Shown here: piece by piece, positions 30,488-42,061 of the stretch
Position numbering within the stretch: the first letter of the stretch is position 1
Layout of the letters: the number at the start of each line of letters is the position of its first letter
DNA from: Coenobita brevimanus
Taxonomy: Eukaryota > Arthropoda > Malacostraca > Decapoda > Coenobitidae
DNA length: 64,000 nucleotides
Direction: 5' to 3'
Assembly: GCA_032717465.1 (NCBI GenBank)
Contig: CM064663.1
Span: 15,147,684-15,211,683 of the forward strand
The notes under the pieces: generated by a model
What the model saw: the letters and a program-made list of their open reading frames with translations, nothing else
Databases searched by the model: none
Told to the model about the DNA's origin: nothing
Translations under genes and position numbers: made by a program

Positions 30488-32400
30488 TTACCAAACGTAA
30501 AACGATGTCCATGTGGTGCGTATGGCCTTCCTCAGGTCTTTATCTATAACCAAACAAATATGCAGCACTGAAGCTTGTAAATTTTTGGCATGTATAGCAG
30601 ACACAGGGAGTGCTGGAGCTTCCATTTCATCAGCCCTCGGGACTAGCTCCTGACCATCCCCCTTTGCTGAACTTTTACTGTATTTCAACAACATAGAGAA
30701 TAGGCCACATGCTCTCCAATACAAGTTCCTCTAACTGTCAACACCAAACTACATGCACATTACACACTTCACTTCCTATTAAAAGTATTACAAACGAAAA
30801 ATTGTAAATATCTACCAAGCCTCGGAGTCCCCGAGGGAGGGGGGGGGATCAAAACCCCAACCATCCGCCCTTCTCCCGGTGACGACCCGGTGAGATACCT
30901 TTAACCACAATCTGACTCACTTCTTCCTTTCTGCAACATTCGCAGCCTCTCCTCCAACTTTCTTTCTGTTGAGCACCACCTCTCCTCCTGTAAACCTCAC
31001 CTTCTCTTCCTAACCGAGACTTAACTGTCTGAGGCGACTGATAACAAACCCTTCTCTGTATCCTCCTTCCTTCCTACACTCATTTCAAAGCCAAAGGTGG
31101 TTTTTGTGTAGATGTGCACACCAACATATCTTGCTCTCGTGTTCCTGAACTTTAATCTTCTGAATTCTCTACTCTGGCTTGTGCATTCCTGTCATTCTCT
31201 GAGTAAATATATCTATGCTGTTTACCTACCCCCTAAGTCTACTGACTATGAAAATCTCTTCAACTGTCTTACTTCTAAGATGAAACATATTCTATCGATT
31301 TCTCATTTCTCAGAAATCTCCATTCTGGGAGATTTCAAATATTTACCACAACGTTTGTCTCCCCGCTCCTTTGACTAATCCACCTTGTGAACAAACCTAC
31401 ATCTTTTCTATCCTTAATAACACAGAGCAGCTTGTACAGCACTCTACCCATATCCCTGATCATCTTGCAGAGAGCTCCAACGTACCCAACCTCTTCCTTA
31501 CAACTAATCCTTTAGCTTACATTGTTAATCTTCCTTCTCCACTGGGCTCCTCAAGTCGCAACATTATCATCTTACCCTGTCATATCACTCCAGTAAGGCT
31601 TGTGGACCTTCCAAAGAAGCGGTGGCTGTGGCACTTTGGAGATGCAGATTGGGATGCCCTCAGACAATACTTCTTTGATTATCCCTGGAATGATTATTGC
31701 TCCTCTGGCTGGGAGAGCTCTGGGTGTGCCTTGCTCATCACATATGTTATTCCCTTGGGCATGGAAGCATACATTCTTCTCTCATGTCCTCAGACTGTTG
31801 CAAAAAAAAATAAAAATGGTTTAATCGTGTTCTTTCTAACAACAAAAAGAAGGCCTACAAAAGGTACTGGAGTCAACCCACTCCTGAATCTCATCTCTTT
31901 TATATTCCTGCCCAGAACTGAGCTAATTGTTCTTCGCTCATCCAAAATTAATATCATTTGTACTAAATGCTCTGAACTCTCAAACTGCAATTCTTCCCGC
32001 TCCTTCTGGAACCATGCCAAAAACCCTTCTAACAACTTTACCTCATCATCCTTCCGTCTCTTATCCATTCTGATTGTTCTGTAGCTATTTCTTCTACTGA
32101 TAAAACAGAACTCTTCTCTCAGACTTCCTCCTCCAATTTCACCTTGGACGATTTCGGTGTTGTTCCACAATCACTTCCCCCTTCTGACTTCCTCATGGCT
32201 GAAATTAAAATGTTTTCAGTTGATGTATATTCTGCCATCACCAGCCTCAATATTAACAAGACATATGGGCCTGATGGCATCCATCCTGTTGTCCTCAAGA
32301 ACTGTACTTCTGTGCTTACACCCTGCCTGGATGGACTCTTTTGCCTTTGTCTGTAAACTTATACCTTTCCTTCTTACTGTAAGTTTGCTCTCAGTCAGTC
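30488..32400 (+). pseudogene. Jockey-like LINE J, copy 1a: 5' region, endonuclease, start of RT
   Basis: 30488-30780 is a 5' UTR-like block that recurs at 58610-58860 (ctggagct.cc, ccctttgctgaac, actacatgcacatta). From about 30930 a broken plus-strand frame encodes an APE-type endonuclease (LPPKSTDYENLF, EISILGDF at 31230-31345, DLFLTTNPLAY near 31480). The inter-domain linker (WNDYC) and the RT N-terminal motif KTYGPDGIHPVVLKNC (32260-32310) follow. Stops and frameshifts are frequent. The copy breaks off at about 32,400 and restarts further upstream in the element. Confidence 0.75.
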
Positions 32401-34651
32401 CTTTCTATCCTTAATGACCTTGAGCAGCTTGTACAGCACCCTACGTGTATCCCTGACCACCTTGGAGAGAGCTCCAACATACATGACCTCTTCCTTACAA
32501 CTAATCTTTCGTCTTACACTGTTAATCTTTTCTCGCCGTTGGGCTTCTCCGATCATCACCTTGTTATCTTAACCTGTTCTATCGCTCCGGTACAGCCTGT
32601 GGACCCTCCAAAGAAAAGTTGGCTGTGGCACTTCGGAGCCGTGGATTGGGAGGCCCTCAGCCAGTACTTCTTTGATTTTCCCTGAAATGATTATTGCTTC
32701 CATGGCTGGGAGCCATCTGAGTGTGCCTTGCACATTACAGAGGTTATTGTATTGGGCATGGAAGCATACATTCCTTTCTCATATCCTTTGACTAATGCAA
32801 GAAAGCCTTCTTTTAATCATGCTTGTTCTAATGCTGTCTGCAACAAGGAGAGGGCCTTCTGGCACCTTGCCAAAAACCTTTCGAACAACTTTACCTCATC
32901 ATCCTTCCCTCCTCTTTTCTACTCTGATGGCTCTGTATCTATTTCTTCTACTGATAAAGCAGATCTCTTCACTCAGACTTTCTCCTCCAGTTCCATCCTA
33001 GAGATTCTGGTGCTGTTCATCCATCATTTCCCCCCTCAGACTTCCTCATGGCTGGCATTAAAATTTCTTCAGCTGATGTACTTTCTGCCATGACTGGTCT
33101 GAATACTAACAAGGCATATGGGCTTGATGGAGTACTACCTGTTGTCCTCAAGAACTGTGCTTCTGTACTTACACCCTGCCTAGGTAAACTCTTTTGCCTT
33201 TCCCTTTCAACTTGTACCTTTCCTTCTTGCTGGAAGTTTGCTCTCATCAGCCAGTCCAAAGGAGGGGTGACCATTCCCAACCCTCTAACTATCGTCCAAG
33301 TGCTTCAATATCCTGTGTCTCAAAAGTTTTCGAGTCTATTCATAACAGAAAAATTTTAAAGCATCTTTCCTATGACAACCTTCTTTCTGATCGTCAGTAT
33401 GGGTTCCGTCAGGGACGCTCCACTGGCGATCTTCTCACCTACCTTTCAGACTCCTGGTCATCCTCCTTTCGGGACTGTGGCGAAAGCTTTGCCACATTTC
33501 AAAGGCATTTGATCGAGTCTGGCATAAATCTTTAATTTCCAAACTGCCCTCTTGCGGTTTCTATCCTTCTATCTGTGCCTTCATCTCTAGCTTCCTTTCT
33601 GGTTGTTCTATAGCCCCTGTTGTAGGCGGCCATCATTCTTCTCCTATATCTATCAACAGTGGTGTTCCTCAAGGCTCTGTCCTATCACAAACTCTCTTCC
33701 TTTTATTCATCAATAATCTTCTAACCTGTACATCTAATACTATTCACTCATACTCTGATGATTTCACCCTTCACCTTTCCATTCGGTTTCTGCTGAGAAA
33801 CCGGCTGAGACTATGGCACACCTAATGTCTGACTTGGCTCGTATTTCTGACTGAGGTAAAAATAATCTTGTTGTTTTTAATGCATCAAAGACTTCAGTTT
33901 TTATACCTATCAACCCATCAAAATCTTCCACAGGAGTACCCACTAATGTTTAATAATATCCAGCTCAATCCTGCATCATCCTTGAACATGCTTGGGGTTT
34001 CATTCACACGGAACTTAAATTGGAAAGATCATATTGCATCTTTTGTAAAAATCTGCTTCCAAGAGATTAGGTGTGCTAAGCCTACTCCATGTCTTCTTTG
34101 CCCCTGCGCAGTTGTTGAGTTTGTAATCTGGTTTTATTCGCCCCTGTTTAGAGTATAACTCTTATGTGTGGGGAGGCTTCCCACATACAGCTCTTCTCAA
34201 TTGGGTGGAGTCAAAGGCTATTCATCTCATCAACCCTCCTCCTCTTACTGGCTCCCTTCAACCTGTCTCTTTGCCACACTGTTGCCTCTATATCTCTTGT
34301 CTATCACTGCTTCAATGGTTACTGCTCCTCCGAACTGTCTACTTGCATCCCTCCACCTCTTCGACGAGCGCGTAGCACCCATCTAGCAACAAACTCTCAT
34401 CCCTTTTCTGTCCAACTCTCTAGTGCATCTGTTACTCCCAGTCCTTCATTTATGCAACAGGTCAACTCTGGAACTGTCTCCCCCTTTGTATTTCCTATTT
34501 CCTATGATCCCCAGTCTTTTAAACACAGTGTGTCCAGGCATCTCAAAATGAATGGATCTTGAATTTGACTCTCTTCTGTATTGTTCCTTGGAAGGAACGT
34601 GATGCGAGCTCAACCTTTGGTTCCTTCTTCCTCGTATAAAAAAAAAAAAAG
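32401..34651 (+). pseudogene. Jockey-like LINE J, copy 1b: endonuclease end, RT, 3' UTR, poly-A
   Basis: It restarts at the motif equivalent to 31398 (EQLVQHPT). It continues through NKAYGLDGVLPVVLKNC (33105-33170), the RQYGFRQGRSTGDLL block (33395-33440), a degenerate catalytic HSYSDDF (about 33745-33765) and the C-terminal region, to a short 3' UTR and poly-A (34639-34651). There are multiple stops. Overlap of content with copy 1a means two insertions or an internal duplication. Confidence 0.75.
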
Positions 34652-35164
34652 GATGAGGCTGTGGCACATCGAATTTATTTGGCTCATATATCTGAGTGGG
34701 GTAAACGTAACCTCAGATCTTACGTCTATCAACCAGACAGAATCTTCAACTGGAGTACCCCCAATATTTTTTATTGTATCCGGTTCAATCCTGCATCATC
34801 TTTAAACATACTAGGGGTTTCATTATATCTGGATTTATCTTGGAAAGAACATATCACCTCTCTCGTAAAAGAGATTGGGTATGCTAAGCCAACTTCGTGC
34901 CTTCTTTGCCCGTGCACTGTTGTTGACTTTATACACGGGTTTTATTCGTCCGTGTAGAGTACACTTTTCATGCGTGGGGAGGCTTCTTACATACAGCTGT
35001 TCTCAATAAGGTGGAGTCAAAGGCTTTTTGTCTCATTAACCCGTGGAGAGTGACCATGCTTCCGTAGGTACCTGGCGCCAAACGACGTCGTGGCTGAAAT
35101 TTCGAGCCTTACAGAATTGAATGAAATAGACATCATCGTCTTGGACATGTTTGCACGCATCTGG

Positions 35165-35166
<2 letters not shown>

Positions 35167-35236
<70 letters not shown>
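35167..35236. repeat. (TA)n microsatellite
   Basis: About 70 bp of pure TA. Confidence 0.95.
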
Positions 35237-35238
<2 letters not shown>

Positions 35239-35403
35239 CCACACAAAATCACGTGGTGGTGAGATAAAATGGCTAGAAGACGAACAGCTGGTGGCACGAG
35301 CAACCCACCACCCGCTGTGAGTGAGGTAAGGAAGGGCATTGTCCGGCAGCCTTTACTTATTACCATGGCCTTGGGCATGGATCACGTGATTACTGTATCA
35401 TCA

Positions 35404-35404
<1 letters not shown>

Positions 35405-35471
<67 letters not shown>

Positions 35472-35529
35472 GAAAATACCAATTATCTTTCTGCCTCTGT
35501 CTCTGTCTGTCTGTCTGTCTGTCTCTGTT

Positions 35530-35621
<92 letters not shown>

Positions 35622-35751
35622 GAAAATACCCTTTATCTCTCTGTCTCTGTCTCTGTCTGTCTGTCTGTCTATCTGTCTCTGTCTCTCTCTCTCTGTCTCT
35701 CTCTCTTGTGTGTGTGTGTGTGTGTGTGTGCAGATCCCCTTTATCTCTGTC

Positions 35752-35838
<87 letters not shown>

Positions 35839-35862
35839 TGTGTATGTGTGTGCAGATCCCCT

Positions 35863-35955
<93 letters not shown>
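35405..35955. repeat. Compound microsatellite cluster (CT)n, (TGTC)n, (GT)n
   Basis: Pure CT runs at 35405-35469, 35563-35620, 35787-35835 and 35868-35899. TGTC runs at 35500-35565 and 35653-35690. GT runs at 35706-35730 and 35898-35955. The phrase 'atccc/accctttatctct' recurs between arrays (about 35628, 35735, 35857), so the block grew by segmental duplication. Confidence 0.95.
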
Positions 35956-35956
<1 letters not shown>

Positions 35957-36671
35957 CTCCCCTAGCGCCTGGTGCGGGGTTGGCAGCGTCATGGGAGGAC
36001 AATTAGATCGCACTCTATGGTGTCCACACGCGCGTATTCTGAGCGTATATGGGGCAGTGCGTGGGTGGTATCCAGAGTTGCCACCTGCCCCTCTTTCCCA
36101 TACAATTTTCAGCCACCTATTCTTTGTGGCGTGGTTTTTGTACGCCTTTGAAAATCGCGTTCGTTTGAGGCCTATCGTTTTCGACTCTGGTAAGTCCCAA
36201 ATGAGGCCTGTCGCTCTCAACGGGTTAACTCTCCTCCTCCTACTGGCTCCCTTCTACCTCTGTCTCTTAGCTGCACTGTTGCATCTTTATCTCTTTTCTA
36301 TCACAGCTTCAATGGTCACTGCTTCTCTGAGCTGTCTGCTTGCATCCCTCCACCAGTACGGTGAGCACGTAACACCTGTCTAGCAACAAACTCCCATCTC
36401 TTTTCTGTCCAGCTCTCTAATGCGAGAGTTAATCACTACTCGCAATCCTTCATTTATGCAACAGGACAACTCTGGAACTGTCTCCCTCTGTCTGTATATC
36501 CTAGTGCCTATGATCTCCAATCTTTCAAACGTAGTGTGTTCATGCATCTCTAAATCATTGGATCTTGAACTTGGCTAGCTGTTAACCTTGTTTTTTTTTT
36601 TCCTTATGGAACAACTTGGAAGTTCCCAGCCTTTGATTCCTTCTTCCGTGCATAAAGAAAAAAAAAAAACA

Positions 36672-36926
36672 CATACATACAAGTGGCCGGACAGACACTC
36701 GTAATAATTATATAGATGAAAGAGAAATGCATTGCGATAAAGATGGACGCCTTTATGCAGTGTTACAGATATACAAATGTCCCTCATCTACTTCCCTGTC
36801 TCCCAGAAGGAGAATTTTGAGATGTAGGAGAAAGGTAAGTTTAGTCCCTAGTCCACTGGGTTTACATTTCTGATGAGCAGGGATTTGCAGTTACTGGTAC
36901 TACCCCTAATACTACCTTGATCAGTG

Positions 36927-36993
<67 letters not shown>

Positions 36994-37600
36994 TTCTGTG
37001 ACATGTGCTCTCCCGATACCCACCACACATAGCCTTCAAATGTACTCATAAGATAGTGCACTGAAACTAAATATGAGTGTAGGTGTATTAACGAATGTAA
37101 CTGTACATCTTAAGGACCTGGCAGTGACAGGTTGGTGAAGGAGACTGTATAATCAGTATTACTAAAAGCCGTGTCGTTAAGTGCCTGCTCTATCACCCAC
37201 AGTCGCGTACTCTCGTTGGTTGAAGATGCTCTATAGTACTGTGCCTTTTCGTCTGCGATATATATATATATTTTTTTACACCTTCCTGTCCTCTTCTGTG
37301 TTGCGTAAATCGTACCAATTTCGCCTTACTCTGTACAAATAACGTAGACAATAAAGTAACCATCCATATCCAATAAGATGTCCATAAGGAAGTGGTGGTA
37401 TGGAGCTTCCTTCACTGACGAAAATGAGAGCCTTTGTCATCTGACCTTCAGGTACTCACTGCCGTAAAGCTTTATTGATAATTTTGTTTCATATTAACTG
37501 TCCACCCCCATAAAGAATGCAGATTGGGAGAGCATGAAAAACATGAAGACAACGAATTTGAATTATATTTGAACCTTTTTTTATAGATAATGAATGGAGG
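36672..37600. other. Non-coding with (CA)n; no gene
   Basis: (CA)n at 36929-36987. The stretch 36850-36895 (tccactgggtttacat..) resembles 48515-48560 next to another (CA)n. A possible partial copy of the 190-bp MITE ends near 37424 (gagcttccttcactgacg). Confidence 0.5.
36929..36987. repeat. (CA)n microsatellite
   Basis: About 59 bp of CA. Confidence 0.95.
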
Positions 37601-40040
37601 AAGGAAAAACAAAGGAAACAAAAATAAGTCCATGTGCCTAAAAGCATCCTCCATTCATAAAATATTTATAACAACTGAATTTAAACTGAAGTAGATTAAA
37701 TGTTTGTGGGAAGCAACTCCCAGGAAGTGAATTCCAGAGAGTAGTAGTTCTGGGGATAAATGAATTTTGATAAGCAAAGGTTCTGCATTGCGGGCGAGAG
37801 AGTGAGTTCATGGGCGCTCCCAGCTGCCCGAGTATTTTGGGAGAAAATGTGAAGGGGAGGAACAACTGAAGCCAGTTCGTCAGAGCACTTACGGTAAAAA
37901 TATCTATAAAATAATGCTAAAGAAGCAACATCTCTACGTACTGATAATGGACGAAGGTCCTGCGTAATGGTAGGATTATTGATTAATCTAATGGCTTTAT
38001 TTTGAATTTTGTCCAACTGCCTCAGTGCAACCGCTCCACATCCACTCCACAGTGGTGGCCAGTATTCAATATGAGAATGCACATGACTTTTGTATATTGT
38101 GGCCATCTGCTCGTCAGTGAAGAACTCACGAACTCTGCGCATAAGTCCCAATTTTTTAGAAGCATTTTTAGCGAGGGATTATACTTAAGCTGTCCAGCTT
38201 AGGTTGGGGTTTAGCGTAACACCCAGGATATCAGTTGTAGTGGATTTGGGAATACTGATATCATTTAAAATTATGTGAGAGTCTGAGGGATTCATTCTGT
38301 TGGAGAAGCTTTCTGAGCATTAAATGAGACCAGTTTTGTTTGTCCCCATTGATTAATTTTAGAAAGATCCTAGTTCAGAGAAATTGCTGTGTTTATTTGG
38401 GAATTTATAAAATCAAGTTTTGTAAGGGAGGTACTAAACGTGAAAGACCTATGAAGGGTCAAGTCATCAGCATAAGAGTGTATTGGGTTGTGAGTGACAG
38501 ATAGGAGGTCATTTATATGAATGAGAAAGAGGGTTGGTCCCAAAACTGATACCTGAGGTACGCCAGCATTTATGGAATGAAACTGAGAATAAATTCCATC
38601 TACCATGACCCATATATTCCTGTTATGAAGGTAAGAAGAAATTAGAGTAACCTAGGCCATAGTGTGACATCTTAGACAATAAGGCCCGATGCCATACTCT
38701 GTCAAAAGCTTTTGAAATATCAAGTGCTATTGTGTGTGTTTCACAGTGTTGGTCTATTGTTTCGTTAAGCTGATGGGTAAGAAGGCAAAGAATGTCTACA
38801 GTTGAACGTTCTTGTCTAAATCCATACTGCCGATCATTGATTAATTTATTGATTTCTAGATGGTTGACTATGTGTCTGCTAATCAGTGTCTCAAAAACGT
38901 TACTGAGAACGGAAGTTATTGCATGTGGTCTATAGTTTGATGGATCAGAAGTTGCCCCCTTCTTAGGAACAGGATGGATATTTGCTTCTTTCCAGGAAAC
39001 TGGAAAACTTGAGGTACAGATGCATAAGCGGAAAAATTTGGCCACTACAGGAGCCAACACTGAGGAGCAATTTTTAAGTACTGCTGAAGGAATTTTATCT
39101 GGACCAGTAGCTTTGTCTGCTGAGAGATTCTGTAATACAGCTTGTACGTATCTGGTGTGCATTATGAAAGGCGGTATTTGAGGGGAATCAAAATCAAGTA
39201 CAGGAATATTGTGATTTTCAGTATTTAGGGTTGAGTTTGTTGAAAAAAATGTCAACAAGAAGGTTGGCTTTTCCGCGTGGGTCACTTACTAGATTTCCAT
39301 TGACAGACTGTAACAGTGGAATGGAAGAGGAGGTAGTGAAGTTAGTTTTGAATGAATTAAGGATTGACCAGCATATTTGATTATCATTTGGGTTGTTTAG
39401 AAGTTTGTTAGCGTGTCTATGTAGAAAGTTTGATTTAGAAAGATTGATGATAATTTTGGCATGGTTCCTGATATTTTTATAATAGTTAAAGACTTCTTTG
39501 GCTATGGTCCTTGTATAAGTGTTATAGGCTATTGTTTTATGTTCTGTTACTCTAGCACAATTGTGGTCAAACCATTTAGGACAATTACATTTTTTTTTTG
39601 TAACAATTATGGGAAATCAATGTTTCCCTGCCGATTTTAATGAAATGCTGTATGTAGCGCGATGTGGAATTTGCATCTTGGGAAAAAAAGGAGGTCCAAG
39701 GAACATCCATGAAAAAAAAAATGGAGTCCCTCCAAGTCTACCCTGTCGTAGTGCCATTTAGTCAGCACGACAGGTTCAAAGCAGGAGGGTGTGGTAGGTG
39801 TTAAACTGGTGGTTTGAATCAGACAATGATCCAAGGATCCGAGGGGGGACTTCACTTCGACATTATAATTATCTGAATTGGTTGTTAGAAACAAGTCCAA
39901 TATGTGGGTTTCAAATTTTTCCTTCTTTCTGCTGCCCATTATTAACTAAATCATTATTTATAGTAATTGTAACTAACAACTGGGTAAAACTAAATTGTGT
40001 AAGTAACCACACATACTATAGTGACTGTATGGAACCTTAA
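37601..40040 (-). pseudogene. Jockey-like LINE, second family, decayed
   Basis: On the minus strand an endonuclease C-terminal part is at 39637-40030 (ILDLFLTTNSD, SPLGSLDHCLI). RT pieces follow: 38623-39285 (DKATGPDKIPSAVLKN, NIHPVPKKG, RQYGFRQERSTVDIL, DISKAFDRVWH), 38370-38606 (GVPQVSVLGPTLFLIHINDL and catalytic HSYADDLTLH) and the C-terminal region 37696-38151 (YKSHVHSHIEYWPPLWSG). The 3' end is near 37610. The frame is interrupted by several indels. It is clearly distinct from family J. Confidence 0.8.
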
Positions 40041-41480
40041 TCCAACTAATTTTAGATTACGAGTTGCTGAACAGTAGGAGGAGGAACGGGACTTTCGGGG
40101 ACAATAGCGTATTTAAGTCAGTGCCAAAATAATATTAATGCTCATCAGTATCACCCTCTGCCAATTTGTCTTTTATTGGGGGGGAGGGTTAGATCCCTAA
40201 TCATTTCTTATTGTAACTGATAGAGTATATTGCAGAAATTATCCTGGTCTGTCAAGCAGTTTACAACGCATATTTTACAAGTATGCCAACCATTGATATC
40301 TCATGACAGTTGTGTTCCGTGACGGACCGGCCCAGGAGTCAGTCTAACAGAGTCAGTGTCACTGAGAGACTGGTCAGAAATTAGTTCTCCTACAGTAGAG
40401 CCTTCAGGATGGTTACAGGTACCTTCCTAGGATCCTCCAAGATGATTAACATGGATTATTGTTATATTCACAATGATATGTTTATGCCAAGAGGCCAGAG
40501 TGTCTGACAACAAACAGCTTGGCTGTTTTCGTCTCAAAGAACCCGAGGAACGTAATGCCAAAATCTCCACCATCTGAGCACGTTAGTAATCAACGCAATT
40601 ACATGGAAAGCATGTTTTGATACTGAATAACATAGGTATGTACTTTTATTCAATTAGACAATATATTATACCGAAAATCAGGGACCAGTTTAAGCAGTTA
40701 CTAGGACAAGGTACTAATGAGTCACTTGAGATGTATTTTCATCTACTGGTATACGCCTTCACATTCTGAAGATGATGAGCAAACTATATGTTGAAAGTGA
40801 ACTCATTCACATTGTTTTCAAAGTGCATGGGTTCGATATCACGGTAATCACCCGTTCATTATGAAGTGTCTCCCCAGTTGAATGAAATAGGTTGTGGGTT
40901 GCCAGAGTAACTAATACATCGCAGTGAGTGGTTTAAGAGATACGCAGTGGTATCCTGCTGCCAAACAAGGAAAGTAATCCGGCACTAATGCACACTATAC
41001 AAAACTGCTAAATAATTACATTGCTATATAATGCAGATTTTTTTTTTTTTTACCGACTGGCAAGAATTCCTCTTGCCGTGAAGGAGTCAGAAACATACTC
41101 AATGGAACTCCTTCCGTAAAATATGTAATAATAAAAATAATAATAATCGTCAAATGATAGGAAGACTGATATGAAGAAGGTAAAGGGATTTACACGCAGG
41201 ATCGTAAACGTAGATAGGATATGTTGTTATTTATGCAAACTTTTGCCTTACTTTTAAAAGCACAATGGCTGCGGTTTCTTGATATTCCTGAAGAGTTTTT
41301 AGTGTCTTGCATTCCAGGTTTCGCCGCCAGTTTAGTCCTGTCACGCTTTTCTGTAACCATAAATCAAGACTGACTGGCAACTGATCGAGGCAGAAGACTC
41401 CAAGAGATGCCCCGCAATTTTCGTATTACAGTATTTTTTGAGCCTCACAATGATTATTTGGCGATTCCAAGAGTACTGGC
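40041..41480. other. Non-coding, no gene or repeat recognised
   Basis: Mixed AT-rich sequence with a poly-T at 41038-41050. No long frame is supported. Confidence 0.4.
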
Positions 41481-41483
41481 TTC

Positions 41484-41795
41484 TCAATCATGAAAAGGAA
41501 GAGGATATCCATCCCATGAGACAATGTTTAATTTTGCACAATAAGCTGTGGGCAAGGAAATGAAATGACGTTGCTGGGATAGTGTGTCGTCTCCTGTCAC
41601 TATGCTCGTACTCCAGGATGTGGTTCCGAGCTGACGTATTCTCTGACAAGCTTTGGCATCCACTTTTCTCTCCTGCTGCCAGCGGTGAATCCATCTGTAA
41701 ATCGATGAGACACTTGCACCAGTCTCCAGGGCAATGTCTTTCACCGATACGCCTTCCAGCCACATCCTCACTATAAGCAAACGATCTGCCATCAC
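41484..41795 (-). pseudogene. Tc1-like transposase N-terminal HTH fragment
   Basis: The first 45 residues (MADRLLIVRMWLEGVSVKDIALETGASVSSIYRWIHRWQ, positions 41680-41795) form a helix-turn-helix of the Tc1/mariner paired type. After about 60 residues the similarity is lost. There is no catalytic domain, so it is a dead fragment. Confidence 0.6.
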
Positions 41796-41975
41796 AGATG
41801 GGTAGAAGATTAGGCGCTTACGAATTTACTTGACAGCGTCAGACAAACTACTTATGCAGCGTTATTTATGTCCTAAGGTATGATACAAAAAATAAATCAA
41901 AATAAACCATCATTAATTTCTTGTACAATCTTGTGATGGAGTAACAGCGATGCAAGTTTGCTCTTTCTCTCTCGA

Positions 41976-41978
<3 letters not shown>

Positions 41979-42048
<70 letters not shown>
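41979..42048. repeat. (CA)n microsatellite
   Basis: About 70 bp of CA. Confidence 0.95.
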
Positions 42049-42052
<4 letters not shown>

Positions 42053-42061
42053 TACTTAAGT

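Larger units (their letters stand above)
35040..36224. mobile_element. piggyBac-like non-autonomous element (TTAA), microsatellite-laden
   Basis: It is flanked by TTAA (35036-35039 and 36225-36228). Terminal inverted repeats are CCCGTGGAGAGTGACC and, inward from the right, CCCGTTGAGAGCGACA (13 of 16 match). The inside is non-coding and dominated by a (TA)n array and long CT/TGTC/GT arrays. The flanking LINE resumes in register, which supports a clean insertion. Confidence 0.8.
34652..36671 (+). pseudogene. Jockey-like LINE J, copy 2 (3' part), split by a TTAA insertion
   Basis: 34652-35039 and 36229-36671 are the two halves of one 3' fragment ending in poly-A (36656-36669). They join at TTAA, around 1185 bp of foreign DNA. 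It encodes remnants of the RT C-terminus (VESKAFCLINP, then SSPPLTGS-like). Confidence 0.75.

Noticed and set aside
35150..35180. 'gcatctggcaatatata' as another LINE A 3' end before (TA)n
   Set aside because: The upstream sequence has no LINE A similarity, so the short match is chance.
35269..36383. Long reading frames on both strands rich in Ser/Leu/Val/Cys or Arg/Glu/Thr/His
   Set aside because: They are translations of CT/GA and GT/CA simple repeats, not proteins.
41979..42048. Regular short repeats as a possible CRISPR array
   Set aside because: Pure dinucleotide repeats without spacers, in a eukaryotic context.
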